In this document: piece by piece, positions 45,561-55,432 of the stretch
Position numbering within the stretch: position 1 is the stretch's first letter
Layout: the number at the start of each line of letters is the position of its first letter
Assembly (NCBI RefSeq): GCF_000190755.2
Contig: NZ_JH109153.1
Location: forward strand, 867,872 to 931,871
Source of the DNA: Methylobacter tundripaludum SV96
Lineage (GTDB): Bacteria > Pseudomonadota > Gammaproteobacteria > Methylococcales > Methylomonadaceae
Length of the DNA: 64,000 bases
Reading direction: 5' to 3'
Notes under the pieces: generated by a model
Databases searched by the model: none
What the model was told of the DNA's origin: nothing
The model's input: the letters and a program-made list of their open reading frames with translations, nothing else
Program-made: the position numbers and the translations under genes

Positions 45561-48509
45561 TTAATCAACCAGACGCTGCTGATTGCGCAATAACTCGACA
45601 AACTCTTCCGCCGGTACGGGGCAGCTTTTAATATAGCCCTGATACATATCACAGCCTTTTTCCTGCAAAAACATCAATTGCTCAGGCGTTTCCACGCCTT
45701 CGGCCAAGACTTTAAAACCCAGAATATGCCCCATCGCAATAATGGTGGATGCAATCTCCATGTCGTCTTGCAGATGAGGAATATCATCAATAAAACTCTT
45801 ATCGATTTTTAACAGATCCAGCGGAAAATGTTTAAGACAAGCCAGGGACGAATAACCGGTGCCGAAATCGTCAATGGCCAGCCGAATGCCCTGCCCGCGC
45901 AGACAGTTGAGAATCTCTGTCGCGTTGCCCTGATTGTCCATTAAGCCGCTTTCGGTTATTTCCAGTTCCAGTTGGCTGGCTGGAAAACCGGTATCGCTTA
46001 ACACCGTAGCAACCAAGTCGCAAATGTCGCTACGGCGAAACTGGTGCGGGGACACATTGACCGCCAGGGTTAACGGCAGCAACCCCGCATCCAGCCACTG
46101 CCGACCTTGCCGACAGGTTTCCCGCAGCACCCATTCGCCGATCACCAGAATCAGGCCGGTTTCTTCGGCAATCGGGATAAAGCGGATCGGCGGGATCAGT
46201 CCCTCGACCGAGTCTTGCCAGCGCACCAATGCCTCCGCACCGATGATCCGACCGCTGATAATATCCACCTGCGGCTGGTAAAAAACGCGTAAATCCTGTT
46301 GTTCAATCGCCCGGCGCAGACGCGATTCCAGGGCAATGCGCTCACGCGCCGCAAGCGTCAAATCTTCCGAAAAATAGGCGAAGCAGCCGCGCCCCGCGTC
46401 TTTAGCCTGATACAACGCAGCATCTGCGTTATCCATGAGTAGCGCAGGATTATCGCCGTGTTGCGGATACAGGCTGATGCCGATGCTGGCGCTAATCTGT
46501 ATGTCCTCGCCCTGCTCTACCCAAAAAGGTTTGCTTAAGTCGGCGATGATTTCTTCGGCCACTCGTGCGGCATCTTCAGGATGCGCAATGTCTTCCAGCA
46601 ACACGATAAACTCATCGCCCCCCAATCGGGCCACCATGTCGACATCGCGCAACCGGGCCGTAATTCTTGCAGCCACTTGTTGCAGCAACTCGTCGCCTGC
46701 CAGATGGCCCAGGCTGTCGTTCACCGACTTAAACCGATCCAGGTCGAGCATCAGCAATGCCAACTGTTTGCCATCGCGTCGTTCTACATCAATGCCGTGT
46801 TTCAGTCGCTCTTGCAACAACCGACGATTGGGCAACTGAGTGAGCGGATCAAAAAAGGCCAGCTGCTTGATCTGCTCTTCGGCAGCCTTGCGTTCGGTGA
46901 TGTCGATATGGGTGCCGACATAATGGGTAATCGCGCCGTCATCGCCTTTCACCACGGAGATGATCAGCCATTTGGGATAAATTTCGCCATTCTTGCGCCG
47001 GTCCCAAATTTCTCCCTGCCATGTCCCGGTGCTCTTGATGGTTTCCCACATCGCCGCATAAAAGGCCGCGCCATGCCGTCCGGATTTAAGTAAACTGATC
47101 TTTTGACCGACGGCCTCTTCTTTGCTGTACCCGGTCGATTCGGTAAAGGCCCGATTAACTTGTAAAATAATATTATCGGCGTCGGTAATGACCATCGGCT
47201 CGTTCGACTCGAAAGCGATGGCGGCAACGCGAAGATGCGCATCCGCTTGTTTACGTAAAGTGACATCTCGTAATGCGCTGGCAAAAAACAAGCCCTGCTC
47301 CGTTTTAATCGGACTTACGCTAATATCCACGTCAAAACTGCTGCCGTCTTTTCGCCGCGCCTGCACTGTCCGCCCCACTCCCAACGGCCTGGCAACCGGC
47401 GCAGCAACATATTTGGCGTGCAGCTCAGGATGGTTGGGGCGGAAGCCTTCCGGCACCAAAACTTCAATCGACTGACCGACCAGTTCGCCAAGCTTATAAC
47501 CCAGCATTAACTCGGCTTGCCGGTTGACCTGAGTAATAATCCCCCGCTTGTCGCTAATCAGCATGGCATCCGGCGTGGCATTGAAAATGGCGCGTTGATA
47601 GCCCTCACTTGCGGTCAGCGTCTGTTCGGCTCGCCTGCGTGCGACGAAATAGGTAGCCAGCGTCATGCCGGTCACAGACAGTATCGCCATAAAAGACCAA
47701 TAACTGGTCAAATAGGTTTTGGCAATGTCCTCTGCGAAAAAACCGGTTCCCTGCTGCGCGCCAAAAAGCCCTTGAGTTGCCGCCATAACAAGGATTATGA
47801 CTAACGCGTGAGGCCCCATGCGCACCGCCGCCCAGGTAACAAACAGGAACATCCAGTAGGCCTTGGCGACATCGCCTACTGCATCGTGCATCCAGCCCAT
47901 AAAAATCATTTGACCGGCCAGAAAGGCCGTCGCAATCAACACTATGAACTCGATCAGCCGCTTCGGTCTAAGCCAATCATCAGGCGCTCGCCGCCAAACC
48001 AGCATCATCGGAGTAATCAGGGCAATACCCAGCGTATCGCCGCGCCACCAATAACTCAGATACCTTAAAAAAGTTTCTCCGGTCAGGAATCCGGAAAAAA
48101 CCAATGTTACAGTTCCGAGCAATGCGGCTATGACGCTGGCAATCCCCCCGGCTATAAGCAGTTGCAGGTAGTTGTGCGTGGATAGCGAAGATTGATTAAA
48201 TAGGTCGTAGCGCTTCAGCAGCAGGGCGCCCAAAAGCGCCTCCAGCGTATTGCTGACGGCAACGGCTACGGCCATCCAAAAGGCGTTGATTGTGATGACG
48301 TTGACGACGAGAGCCCCGAGGAATACGCCGCAGGCGTACCTGTTCCCGCCCATCAACAAAACCGACAGCGCCAGTCCCGCAGGTAGCCAGATGATACTGA
48401 TCACGCCGTTGTCCGAACAACAGGCAAGAACAGTCAAACCGAGCAACGCATACAGTGCGGCTACGCCGAGTTGCTTTAGTAGCACGGCAAGTTGATGGAA
48501 ATTTATCAT
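45561..48509 (-). CDS. MASE1-PAS-PAS-GGDEF-EAL c-di-GMP protein
   Basis: 982 residues. The N-terminal MASE1 membrane sensor (about 8 TM, residues 10-300) is followed by PAS domains near 310-425 and 430-550. A GGDEF domain with intact GGDEF (about residue 630) and an EAL domain beginning near 735 with GAEALVRW complete it. Both catalytic motifs look intact, so the protein could make or degrade c-di-GMP. The C-terminal part is nearly identical to that of the next leftward protein (48632-52183), a sign of recent duplication. The Shine-Dalgarno AAGGAAA lies about 10 bases upstream. Confidence 0.93.
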   Translation of the reverse strand: MINFHQLAVLLKQLGVAALYALLGLTVLACCSDNGVISIIWLPAGLALSVLLMGGNRYACGVFLGALVVNVITINAFWMAVAVAVSNTLEALLGALLLKRYDLFNQSSLSTHNYLQLLIAGGIASVIAALLGTVTLVFSGFLTGETFLRYLSYWWRGDTLGIALITPMMLVWRRAPDDWLRPKRLIEFIVLIATAFLAGQMIFMGWMHDAVGDVAKAYWMFLFVTWAAVRMGPHALVIILVMAATQGLFGAQQGTGFFAEDIAKTYLTSYWSFMAILSVTGMTLATYFVARRRAEQTLTASEGYQRAIFNATPDAMLISDKRGIITQVNRQAELMLGYKLGELVGQSIEVLVPEGFRPNHPELHAKYVAAPVARPLGVGRTVQARRKDGSSFDVDISVSPIKTEQGLFFASALRDVTLRKQADAHLRVAAIAFESNEPMVITDADNIILQVNRAFTESTGYSKEEAVGQKISLLKSGRHGAAFYAAMWETIKSTGTWQGEIWDRRKNGEIYPKWLIISVVKGDDGAITHYVGTHIDITERKAAEEQIKQLAFFDPLTQLPNRRLLQERLKHGIDVERRDGKQLALLMLDLDRFKSVNDSLGHLAGDELLQQVAARITARLRDVDMVARLGGDEFIVLLEDIAHPEDAARVAEEIIADLSKPFWVEQGEDIQISASIGISLYPQHGDNPALLMDNADAALYQAKDAGRGCFAYFSEDLTLAARERIALESRLRRAIEQQDLRVFYQPQVDIISGRIIGAEALVRWQDSVEGLIPPIRFIPIAEETGLILVIGEWVLRETCRQGRQWLDAGLLPLTLAVNVSPHQFRRSDICDLVATVLSDTGFPASQLELEITESGLMDNQGNATEILNCLRGQGIRLAIDDFGTGYSSLACLKHFPLDLLKIDKSFIDDIPHLQDDMEIASTIIAMGHILGFKVLAEGVETPEQLMFLQEKGCDMYQGYIKSCPVPAEEFVELLRNQQRLVD

Positions 48510-48631
48510 TGTTATTATTTTTCCTTACTACGATTTTTAGTGGGTCGCGCTTTTAAGCGGCACAACCTTTGGAGCTCCGATGTATTACGTTAACAATACC
48601 CCCCGTAGGCGCTTTAGGCGAAGCATTTAAC

Positions 48632-51600
48632 CTACGAATATTGTTGAGCACGCAATAACTCGGCAAACTCATGCGCAGGCACCGGTTTACTTTTAATATA
48701 GCCCTGATACATATCACAGCCTTTTTCCTGCAAAAACGCCAGTTGCGCCATCGTTTCCACGCCTTCGGCCAAGACCTTAAAGCCCAGAATATGCCCCATG
48801 GCGACAATCGTTGCGGCGATTTCCATGTCATCCTGCTGAAAAGGAATATCGTCGATAAAGCGCTTGTCGATTTTCAATACATCCAGCGGGAAGTGTTTAA
48901 GGTAAGCCAGCGATGAATAACCGGTGCCGAAATCGTCAATGGCCAGCCGAACGCCTTGAGCGCGGAGACTATTAAGAATGGCCGTTGCGTTATCCTGATT
49001 TTCCATCAACCCGCTTTCGGTTATTTCCAATTCCAGTTGCTGAGACGGAAAACCGGTGTCGCTCAGCACAGTAGCCACTAAAGCACAAATGTCGCTACGG
49101 CGAAACTGGTGCGAGGAAACATTCACCGCCAGGGTTAATGGCGGCAAACCCGCATCCAGCCATTGTCGACCTTGACGACAGGTTTCGCGCAACACCCATT
49201 CGCCGACCTCCACAATCAGGCCGGTTTCTTCGGCAATAGGAATAAAGCGGATCGGCGGAATCAGTCCCTCAACCGGATCTTGCCAGCGCACCAATGCCTC
49301 GGCGCCGACTATGCGGCCGCTGGCAATATCCACTTGCGGCTGAAAAAAAACGCGCAGCTCCTGTTGCTCAATCGCATGGCGCAGCCGCGTCTCCAACGCT
49401 ATGCGCTCACGGGCCGCAATCGTCAAATCTTCCGAAAAATAGGCAAAGCAACCGCGCCCCGCGTCTTTAGCCTGATACAACGCAGCATCGGCATGGTCCA
49501 TGAGTAGCTCAGAAGTGTCACCGTGTTGCGGATACAAGCTAATGCCGATACTGACGCCAATCTGGACGTTGTCGCTATGGGTCAAACAAAAGGGTTTGGT
49601 TAAATCGGCAATGATTTCTTTAGCCACCCGTGCAGCATCTTCCGGCTGGGCAATATCCTCCAGCAACACAATAAACTCATCGCCACCCAAACGAGCCACC
49701 ATGTCGACATCGCGCAATCTTGCCTTGATGCGTTCAGCAACTTGTTGCAACAAGTCGTCGCCCGCCAAATGCCCCAAGCTGTCGTTAATCGCTTTAAAGC
49801 GGTCCAAATCAAGCATCAGTAACCCCAGTTGCTTGCCGTCACGGCGCTCCACATTAATGCCGTGTTTTAGCCGTTCCTGCAACAGCCGTCGATTGGGCAG
49901 CCGGGTGAGCGGATCATAGAAGGCCAGCAGCTTGATTTGCTCCTCGGCAGCCTTACGCTCGGTGATGTCGGTATGGGTGCCGACATAATGACTGACTACG
50001 CCGTCACTCCCTTTTACCGCAGTAATGGACAACCATTTGGGATAAATTTCGCCATTCTTGCGTCGATCCCAAATTTCTCCCTGCCAGGCGCCGACGCTTA
50101 AAATACCCTTCCACATCGCCGCATAAAAAGCCGCGCCATGACGCCCGGATTTGAGTATGCTTATTTTCTGTCCCACGGCCTCCTCTTCGGTATAGCCGGT
50201 GGATTCGGTAAAGGCTTTGTTGATCCGCAGGATGACACTTGTCGTATCAGTGATGACCATTGCTTCCTGGGATTCGAACGCAACAGCGGCGATGCGTAAA
50301 TCCATTTCTATTCGTTTACGCTCGGTGATGTCGCGGCAGAAAACACAAAACTGCTGGAATTCAGACAGGAAGGCGGCAGAGACTTCAATATCAATGGTAT
50401 GCCCGTCTTTATGGAGGTGACGGGTTTCGAACAGGTCATAACCCTGTGTAACAATTTTTACAATATGCGCTTTTATTTGCTCCGATCCTTCTTTTGCCTC
50501 CAATTGACTGATGCGCATGTTCACCAATTCATCAATCGAATAACCGATTATTTTTGCATAGGCCTCATTAGCTTGCAGCACATTACCCATCAAATCAGCT
50601 ACCCAAAACCCGTCCAGGGATATATCAATCATCGCTTTGATTTGATTTAATACCCGCTCAGCCTGCTTACGCTCGGTGATGTCCTGCGCACTGCCCACCA
50701 TGCGTAGCGGTCTGTTCATTTCATCGTATTGCAATCCACCGCTGCCACGGATAAAACGAACGGCGCCGTCCGGTAGCCTAATATGGAAATCCAGTTCCTG
50801 CGACTCCTTCCCAGCCCGGCAGTCACTGAGCCATCTTTTCATCGCGGCACGATCATCGGGATAGATCAGATCAAGAAACGTTTTTAAGGAGAGTCCGAAT
50901 GTCTGCTGCGCAACGCCAAAAATTCGATACATTTCGTCCGACCAGCTAATGCAGCCGGTCGCCAGCTCCATAGACCAACTGCCGACATGAGCGATGCGCT
51001 GCGATTCGGACAACATCTGCTCTTTGTCCTGTAATATTTCCTGTACTTGTTTGCGTTCGGTTATATCGATGGCCGAACCGATGTAACCGTTAAATACGCC
51101 GCTTTCATCATAAAGCGGCATGCCTTTATCTAAAATCCAACGCCAGTCGCCAGTCGCGTTGCGAAGCCGGTATTCTGTAGTAATCGCTGCCTGAACTTCG
51201 GTGTTTTGATAGTACGCCACGAAGGCAGTTTCCCGGTCATCGGGATGAATAGAGCTGATCCAGTCCCCGTGCGTCATGGTTTGCATCGAGTCAAAACCGG
51301 TAAAATCAAGCCAGGATTGATTGACAAAAGTGGGCTCACCCTCGGCATTAGTAATCCAGATCATAATGGGCGAGCTGTTGGCCATCCGGCGAAAACGCTC
51401 CTCACTTGCCCGTAGCGTAGCCTCGGCTTGTTTCCGTTCGGTGATGTCCCGCAAGGCACTGGCGAAAAACAAGCCTTGCTCTGTTCGAATCGGGCTTAGG
51501 CTGATTTCCACATCCAATTCACTGCCGTCTTTTCGTAGCACCTTTACCGTCTGCCCGGCGCCCATCGGACGAGTCACCGCCACGGCGGCAAACTGTGTCC

Positions 51601-52183
51601 GCAATCCCGGATGCGCCGCCCGAAAACTCTCCGGCACCAGGGTTTCGATCGATAGCCCGAGCAGTTCGTTAATCGAATAACCCAGCAAGCGTTCGGCCTG
51701 CTGATTGGCCATGGTAATAATACCGTGCTCGTTGCTGATTAGCATGGCGTCCGGCGTAGCATCGAAGATAGCACGCAGATAGGTTTCGCTGGTTTGTAGC
51801 GCTTGAGGACTAGGCAGTCGTAACAGTTTTGGAATCAACGGCCAAATCAGCAAGGCCGTGACTATCGAAACGAGCGCAGTGGCAAGTTTTACCAAACCGT
51901 CCAGCCAATAATCGGGGTGCCAAATTGTCCAGATACTGATTAAGTGGGTGGTACCGCATAAACAAATGAAAACCCCAAACAGCACAAATACCCAGCGATA
52001 AGCCAAATCGGTGCGCTTTTTGACAAAATACAATAATGCAAACGGGATGGAAAAGTAGGCAATCGCAATAATACTATCGCTGATAATATGTAACCACAAC
52101 ATTGGCGGTAGCCATAGATAGCAAGCACCGTGAGGCATAAAACTGCTGGTGCCGACCAGTAAATCATTAAACCACGCAAACAT
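48632..52183 (-). CDS. ETR1-like ethylene-sensor domain fused to 5 PAS, GGDEF and EAL
   Basis: 1183 residues. The first ~120 residues form three TM helices with the layout of the ethylene receptor sensor. Residues D36, Y43, I46, P47, I73, C76 and H80 match ETR1 D25, Y32, I35, P36, I62, C65 and H69 at a constant offset of 11, including the Cu(I) ligands in CGTTH. PAS domains follow near 135, 270, 400, 520 and 635. The GGDEF motif is at about 833 and EAL at about 962, both intact. The last ~550 residues are close to the MASE1 protein. It may couple ethylene, copper or a similar small ligand to c-di-GMP. GGAGAG precedes the ATG. Confidence 0.92.
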   Translation of the reverse strand: MFAWFNDLLVGTSSFMPHGACYLWLPPMLWLHIISDSIIAIAYFSIPFALLYFVKKRTDLAYRWVFVLFGVFICLCGTTHLISIWTIWHPDYWLDGLVKLATALVSIVTALLIWPLIPKLLRLPSPQALQTSETYLRAIFDATPDAMLISNEHGIITMANQQAERLLGYSINELLGLSIETLVPESFRAAHPGLRTQFAAVAVTRPMGAGQTVKVLRKDGSELDVEISLSPIRTEQGLFFASALRDITERKQAEATLRASEERFRRMANSSPIMIWITNAEGEPTFVNQSWLDFTGFDSMQTMTHGDWISSIHPDDRETAFVAYYQNTEVQAAITTEYRLRNATGDWRWILDKGMPLYDESGVFNGYIGSAIDITERKQVQEILQDKEQMLSESQRIAHVGSWSMELATGCISWSDEMYRIFGVAQQTFGLSLKTFLDLIYPDDRAAMKRWLSDCRAGKESQELDFHIRLPDGAVRFIRGSGGLQYDEMNRPLRMVGSAQDITERKQAERVLNQIKAMIDISLDGFWVADLMGNVLQANEAYAKIIGYSIDELVNMRISQLEAKEGSEQIKAHIVKIVTQGYDLFETRHLHKDGHTIDIEVSAAFLSEFQQFCVFCRDITERKRIEMDLRIAAVAFESQEAMVITDTTSVILRINKAFTESTGYTEEEAVGQKISILKSGRHGAAFYAAMWKGILSVGAWQGEIWDRRKNGEIYPKWLSITAVKGSDGVVSHYVGTHTDITERKAAEEQIKLLAFYDPLTRLPNRRLLQERLKHGINVERRDGKQLGLLMLDLDRFKAINDSLGHLAGDDLLQQVAERIKARLRDVDMVARLGGDEFIVLLEDIAQPEDAARVAKEIIADLTKPFCLTHSDNVQIGVSIGISLYPQHGDTSELLMDHADAALYQAKDAGRGCFAYFSEDLTIAARERIALETRLRHAIEQQELRVFFQPQVDIASGRIVGAEALVRWQDPVEGLIPPIRFIPIAEETGLIVEVGEWVLRETCRQGRQWLDAGLPPLTLAVNVSSHQFRRSDICALVATVLSDTGFPSQQLELEITESGLMENQDNATAILNSLRAQGVRLAIDDFGTGYSSLAYLKHFPLDVLKIDKRFIDDIPFQQDDMEIAATIVAMGHILGFKVLAEGVETMAQLAFLQEKGCDMYQGYIKSKPVPAHEFAELLRAQQYS

Positions 52184-52325
52184 TCAGTGTTGCTCTCCAT
52201 TGATACGCTTTGTTGTTGCCAGACCAAAATACAGAATTAAACAGTGTTACCCATTAACATGGATAATACTTTCACAGCCTCTACGAACAGGGATTCTGGT
52301 GATGGAACATAAACATAACGAATCG

Positions 52326-52601
52326 TTAAAAATCTTCCTCTGTTAATAGCGTTGTTACCTTTCTGTCCGGATCCGTGATAACCCATAGTTTTTCGGTTTC
52401 AATGCTATAGACTGACATTATCCTTTCCACCGACTCCGGTAGCAACGCAAGCGTATTTTCACGCCAATCTACCTCAGACACATCCCCATAGTCACCTTTT
52501 TCATGTCTGTCCAATAAGTCGCCAATGGGGATCTTAAAACTGGCTATAACTGAAATAGCCGATGGCGTCATAGTGATTTTTCCGAGTTCAAACAGCTTCA
52601 T
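52326..52601 (-). CDS. Conserved small hypothetical protein
   Basis: 91 residues. The pattern GDYGDVSEVDWRENTLAL then SVYSIETEKLWVITDPDRK and a terminal VTTLLTEEDF belongs to a small family often seen on mobile elements, with the consensus GD-x-D-x-N...WIITE-x-DR-x-TT-x-LLPE. I know of no established function. It is soluble, with no TM. It lies 142 bases from the start of the ETR1-like gene and 400 bases from the IS element. Confidence 0.65.
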   Translation of the reverse strand: MKLFELGKITMTPSAISVIASFKIPIGDLLDRHEKGDYGDVSEVDWRENTLALLPESVERIMSVYSIETEKLWVITDPDRKVTTLLTEEDF

Positions 52602-53007
52602 TTGATAAGTTCCTCATAATATTGTAGTCTAAAGCTTACTTATAGTCGTTAACCGTTTTTTGTCTTCTTGATTATCCGGCAGTTACAAAAATACGGGGAA
52701 AATGACTCCGAGTACCGGCAAGCTCAGCTTAAGCATTACAAGCACAGGGTTTACTTTTTTACGGCAACAACAGCGTAAAAGTATAGCTGCCAACAGCCAA
52801 TAACATAACAAGATTTTAAAAAGAACCTTATAAAACCGTTGTTTTTTGTCCTGATTCCTGAAACCCGGCATTAACGGGAGACTATAAACATACCGCCCAT
52901 CATACCGTGATAAAAAACTTAGCCTGACTCATGCTCCCTGTTTCCGACAGGCTAATGTCGGACTAAAGCTAGCCCTACCCATCAGTGGCGCTGAACTGCT
53001 ACACTTT
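52602..53007. other. Non-coding stretch left of the IS element
   Basis: 406 bases with only a doubtful 62-codon minus-strand frame (52683-52871) that is hydrophobic and lacks a ribosome-binding site. I see no RNA gene or terminator here. Confidence 0.45.
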
Positions 53008-53098
53008 AATGTGAATTAAGAGCTAAATAGAAGCCAGATCACCGGTTGGGCTAGAATATTGGGAAAGACACGACTCCCCCCAATCCTCTAAGTAAGCG

Positions 53099-53437
53099 AT
53101 GAAATGGCAAGAACAATTAATAACAATTTACCTGTATGTATGCAAGCGCTATCAGGATAACCTTTGGGTTTATAGTCAGCGAATGTCGAATTACGCAGAC
53201 TTGAGTTTTACAGATGAAGAAGTCATAGCGATCTATCTATTCGGTGTCATTGATAAAAATAGAGAGCTAAAAAAGATCTATGGTTATGCCGATCGCCATT
53301 TGCGGCATTGGTTTCCAAGGCTACCCAGTTACACAGCCTTTGTTCAGCGACTGAATAAGGTAGCTGATGTTTTCGCGCCGTTGCTGGAAATCATTCAGCA
53401 AGAGCAAGAAGAAAAAATCAAGGGCAAGTCTGGTTGA
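53099..53437 (+). CDS. IS982-family transposase, N-terminal part
   Basis: 112 residues starting MKWQEQLITIYLYVCKRYQD, the helical DNA-binding part of IS982 transposases with TDEEVIAIYLFGVI and YADRHLRHWFPRLPSY. It ends at a TGA at 53435-53437 just before the first catalytic Asp. The following frame (-1) carries the catalytic domain. Without joining the frames this fragment cannot transpose. Confidence 0.8.
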   Translation: MKWQEQLITIYLYVCKRYQDNLWVYSQRMSNYADLSFTDEEVIAIYLFGVIDKNRELKKIYGYADRHLRHWFPRLPSYTAFVQRLNKVADVFAPLLEIIQQEQEEKIKGKSG

Positions 53438-53988
53438 TGGATTCTTTCCCTGTGGCGCTAGCCAAGCAAGGTCACCGGTTTAAAGCACGCGTTGCAAGGG
53501 AGTTAGCGGATGCGGGCTATTGTTCAACCAAGAAACTGTACTATTACGGTGTTCGGGTTCATATCGTCGGGCGTCGTCAAGCGGGCACGTTGCCGAATCC
53601 TGAATACATTGGTGTAACCGGAGCAAGTTGCCATGATGGAACAGTATTTGATCAGATTAGGCCTGAATTAACTCACAATGAGCTCTATGGCGATAAAGCC
53701 TATCACCGATCAGATGCAAAAGAAGTGAAAGAAACTCAAAACCTGACGGTATTAACGCCGGTAAAAAAACAAAAAGGCCAAAGGTATTTAGGCCCCCAGG
53801 ATCAATGGTTATCGACTGCCGTTTCTCGTATCAGGCAGCCGATTGAAACTTTATTCGGCTGGATTGAACAACAAACAGGCATTGAATGCGCGGGTAAGGT
53901 TCGATCATACAGCGGTCTGATGGTGCATGTATTCGGCAAGTTGGCCGCCGCCATGTTTTTTTGGAATTATTTACGCGTTAGCTCTTAA
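53434..53988 (+). CDS. IS982-family transposase, catalytic part
   Basis: 184 residues. The DDE triad is visible: D in MDSFPVALAK, D in YGDKAYH, E in RQPIETLFGWIE. The frame begins at TTG ATG, overlapping the N-terminal fragment by 4 bases in the -1 frame. A -1 frameshift at GGT-TGA would give SGLMDSFPVALAK, the usual IS982 junction. No strong slippery heptamer is seen, so a mutation is more likely. The stop lies inside the right inverted repeat. Confidence 0.8.
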   Translation: MMDSFPVALAKQGHRFKARVARELADAGYCSTKKLYYYGVRVHIVGRRQAGTLPNPEYIGVTGASCHDGTVFDQIRPELTHNELYGDKAYHRSDAKEVKETQNLTVLTPVKKQKGQRYLGPQDQWLSTAVSRIRQPIETLFGWIEQQTGIECAGKVRSYSGLMVHVFGKLAAAMFFWNYLRVSS

Positions 53989-54051
53989 TTCACATTTTAA
54001 ATTAAAAATACTATTATTCCTTACTGTTAAAGGATAACACCTATAGCGATT

Positions 54052-55413
54052 GTGGCGAACTCTCCAGGTATGAACAGCGATCAGAATAAACCGTCTGCTG
54101 ACGAAAATAGTCGACTAATGGGTAATGCAAACCGTAAAGAATTACTGGCCTGGGCTCTATATGACTTTGCCAACTCCGGCTATACCACGGTGGTGCAGAC
54201 CACTATCTTCAGCACCTATTTTGTCGGCGTGATTGCCGGTGCCGCACAAGGCGTCGCGCCCGGCTTATCGACCCTGCTCTGGTCTCTGGCTATCGGCGTT
54301 GCTAATTTTATAGTCATGATCGGCGGCCCGTTGATCGGTGCAATCGCCGATCAACGGGCTTGCAAGAAACGTTTCCTGCTGATTTCCTCGGTAGGCTGCA
54401 TAGCATCGACAGCCTTGCTGGCACTGGTCGGGCCCGGCGATATAGGGCTGGGAATGGTGCTGGTTACTGTTTCAGCCATCATGTTTGCCGGCGGCGAAAA
54501 CCTGATTGCCGCATTTCTGCCGGAGATTGTGCCTGAAGAGAATATGGGCAGAATGTCCGGCTATGGCTGGAGTCTGGGATATTTTGGCGGCCTTCTGACA
54601 CTGGGGATTTGTCTGGCCTACATTATCTGGGCCAAACAGCACGGGTTGCCGGAAACCCATGTTGTCCCTGTTACCTTACTAATCACCGCCGCAATCTTTG
54701 CCTTGGCGGCCACCCCTACCTTTCTTTGGCTGCATGAACGGGCAATACCTGTTGCGCTAAACCGGAGCCTGTCAAACCTACAGATAGGTTACGCTCGATT
54801 GGCGCACACGTTTAAAGAAGCGGCCCGCTTTCGCGACTTGCTCTGGTTTTTGGTAACGCTGGGCGTGTACCAGTCAGGCGTTAGCACCGTGGTTGTTCTG
54901 GCCGCCATTTATGCGCAGGAAGTCATGGGCTTCGATACCCAGTCATTGATTGTGCTGATTATGGTCGTTAATGTGACCGCCGCTGTCGGCGCTTTTATTT
55001 GCGGACATTTACAAGACCGGATGGGATCGGTCCCAACGCTGGCCATTACCCTGCTCATCTGGATTGTTGCGGTAATGGTGGCGTTATTTGCCAGCAAGAC
55101 GGCGCATATGTGGATAGCCGGAAATATTATTGGTCTGGCGATGGGCGCAAGCCAAGCTGTCGGGCGCGCTTTAGTCAGTAAATTTTCGCCGACCGAGCGA
55201 GCGGGCGAATTTTTAGGCTTATGGGGATTGGTCAATCGCTTATCGGCCATAGTCGGTCCATTGAGCTACGGCCTGATCAATTACTGGAGCAATGGCGACC
55301 ACCGGATGTCATTGCTGTCGACTTTATCGTTTTTTATCGTCGGCCTCGCTTTGCTGTGCAAAGTCAATGAAAGTCGGGGTAAAGCCGCTGCACTAATGGG
55401 CGATGCGGGTTAA
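54052..55413 (+). CDS. UMF1/Atg22-type MFS transporter
   Basis: 453 residues with about 12 TM. The family motif ELLAWALYDFANSGYTTVVQ begins near residue 29, followed by IGGPLIGAIADQRACKKRFL (MFS motif A) and RMSGYGWSLGYFGGLL. UMF1 is the bacterial group related to yeast Atg22 amino-acid effluxers; substrates in bacteria are unknown. The start is uncertain: GTG 54052 or ATG 54070, neither with an ideal Shine-Dalgarno. It begins 55 bases after the IS element, which might influence its expression. Confidence 0.85.
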   Translation: MANSPGMNSDQNKPSADENSRLMGNANRKELLAWALYDFANSGYTTVVQTTIFSTYFVGVIAGAAQGVAPGLSTLLWSLAIGVANFIVMIGGPLIGAIADQRACKKRFLLISSVGCIASTALLALVGPGDIGLGMVLVTVSAIMFAGGENLIAAFLPEIVPEENMGRMSGYGWSLGYFGGLLTLGICLAYIIWAKQHGLPETHVVPVTLLITAAIFALAATPTFLWLHERAIPVALNRSLSNLQIGYARLAHTFKEAARFRDLLWFLVTLGVYQSGVSTVVVLAAIYAQEVMGFDTQSLIVLIMVVNVTAAVGAFICGHLQDRMGSVPTLAITLLIWIVAVMVALFASKTAHMWIAGNIIGLAMGASQAVGRALVSKFSPTERAGEFLGLWGLVNRLSAIVGPLSYGLINYWSNGDHRMSLLSTLSFFIVGLALLCKVNESRGKAAALMGDAG

Positions 55414-55432
55414 TTCTAGAAAAACCATTTCA

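Larger units (their letters stand above)
53008..53996 (+). mobile_element. IS982-family insertion sequence (~0.99 kb)
   Basis: Terminal inverted repeats are 53008-53025 (AATGTGAATTAAGAGCTA) and its exact complement 53979-53996. Between them lies one transposase split into two frames. Length and DDE spacing fit IS982. No clear target-site duplication is visible, so the copy may be old or rearranged. Confidence 0.85.

Noticed and set aside
48553..48831. 92-codon minus-strand frame at the end of the ETR1-like gene
   Set aside because: It is an alternative frame of the conserved EAL-domain coding sequence.
52683..52871. 62-codon hydrophobic minus-strand frame
   Set aside because: No ribosome-binding site, no similarity recognised and an atypical poly-Cys/Arg run; probably not translated.
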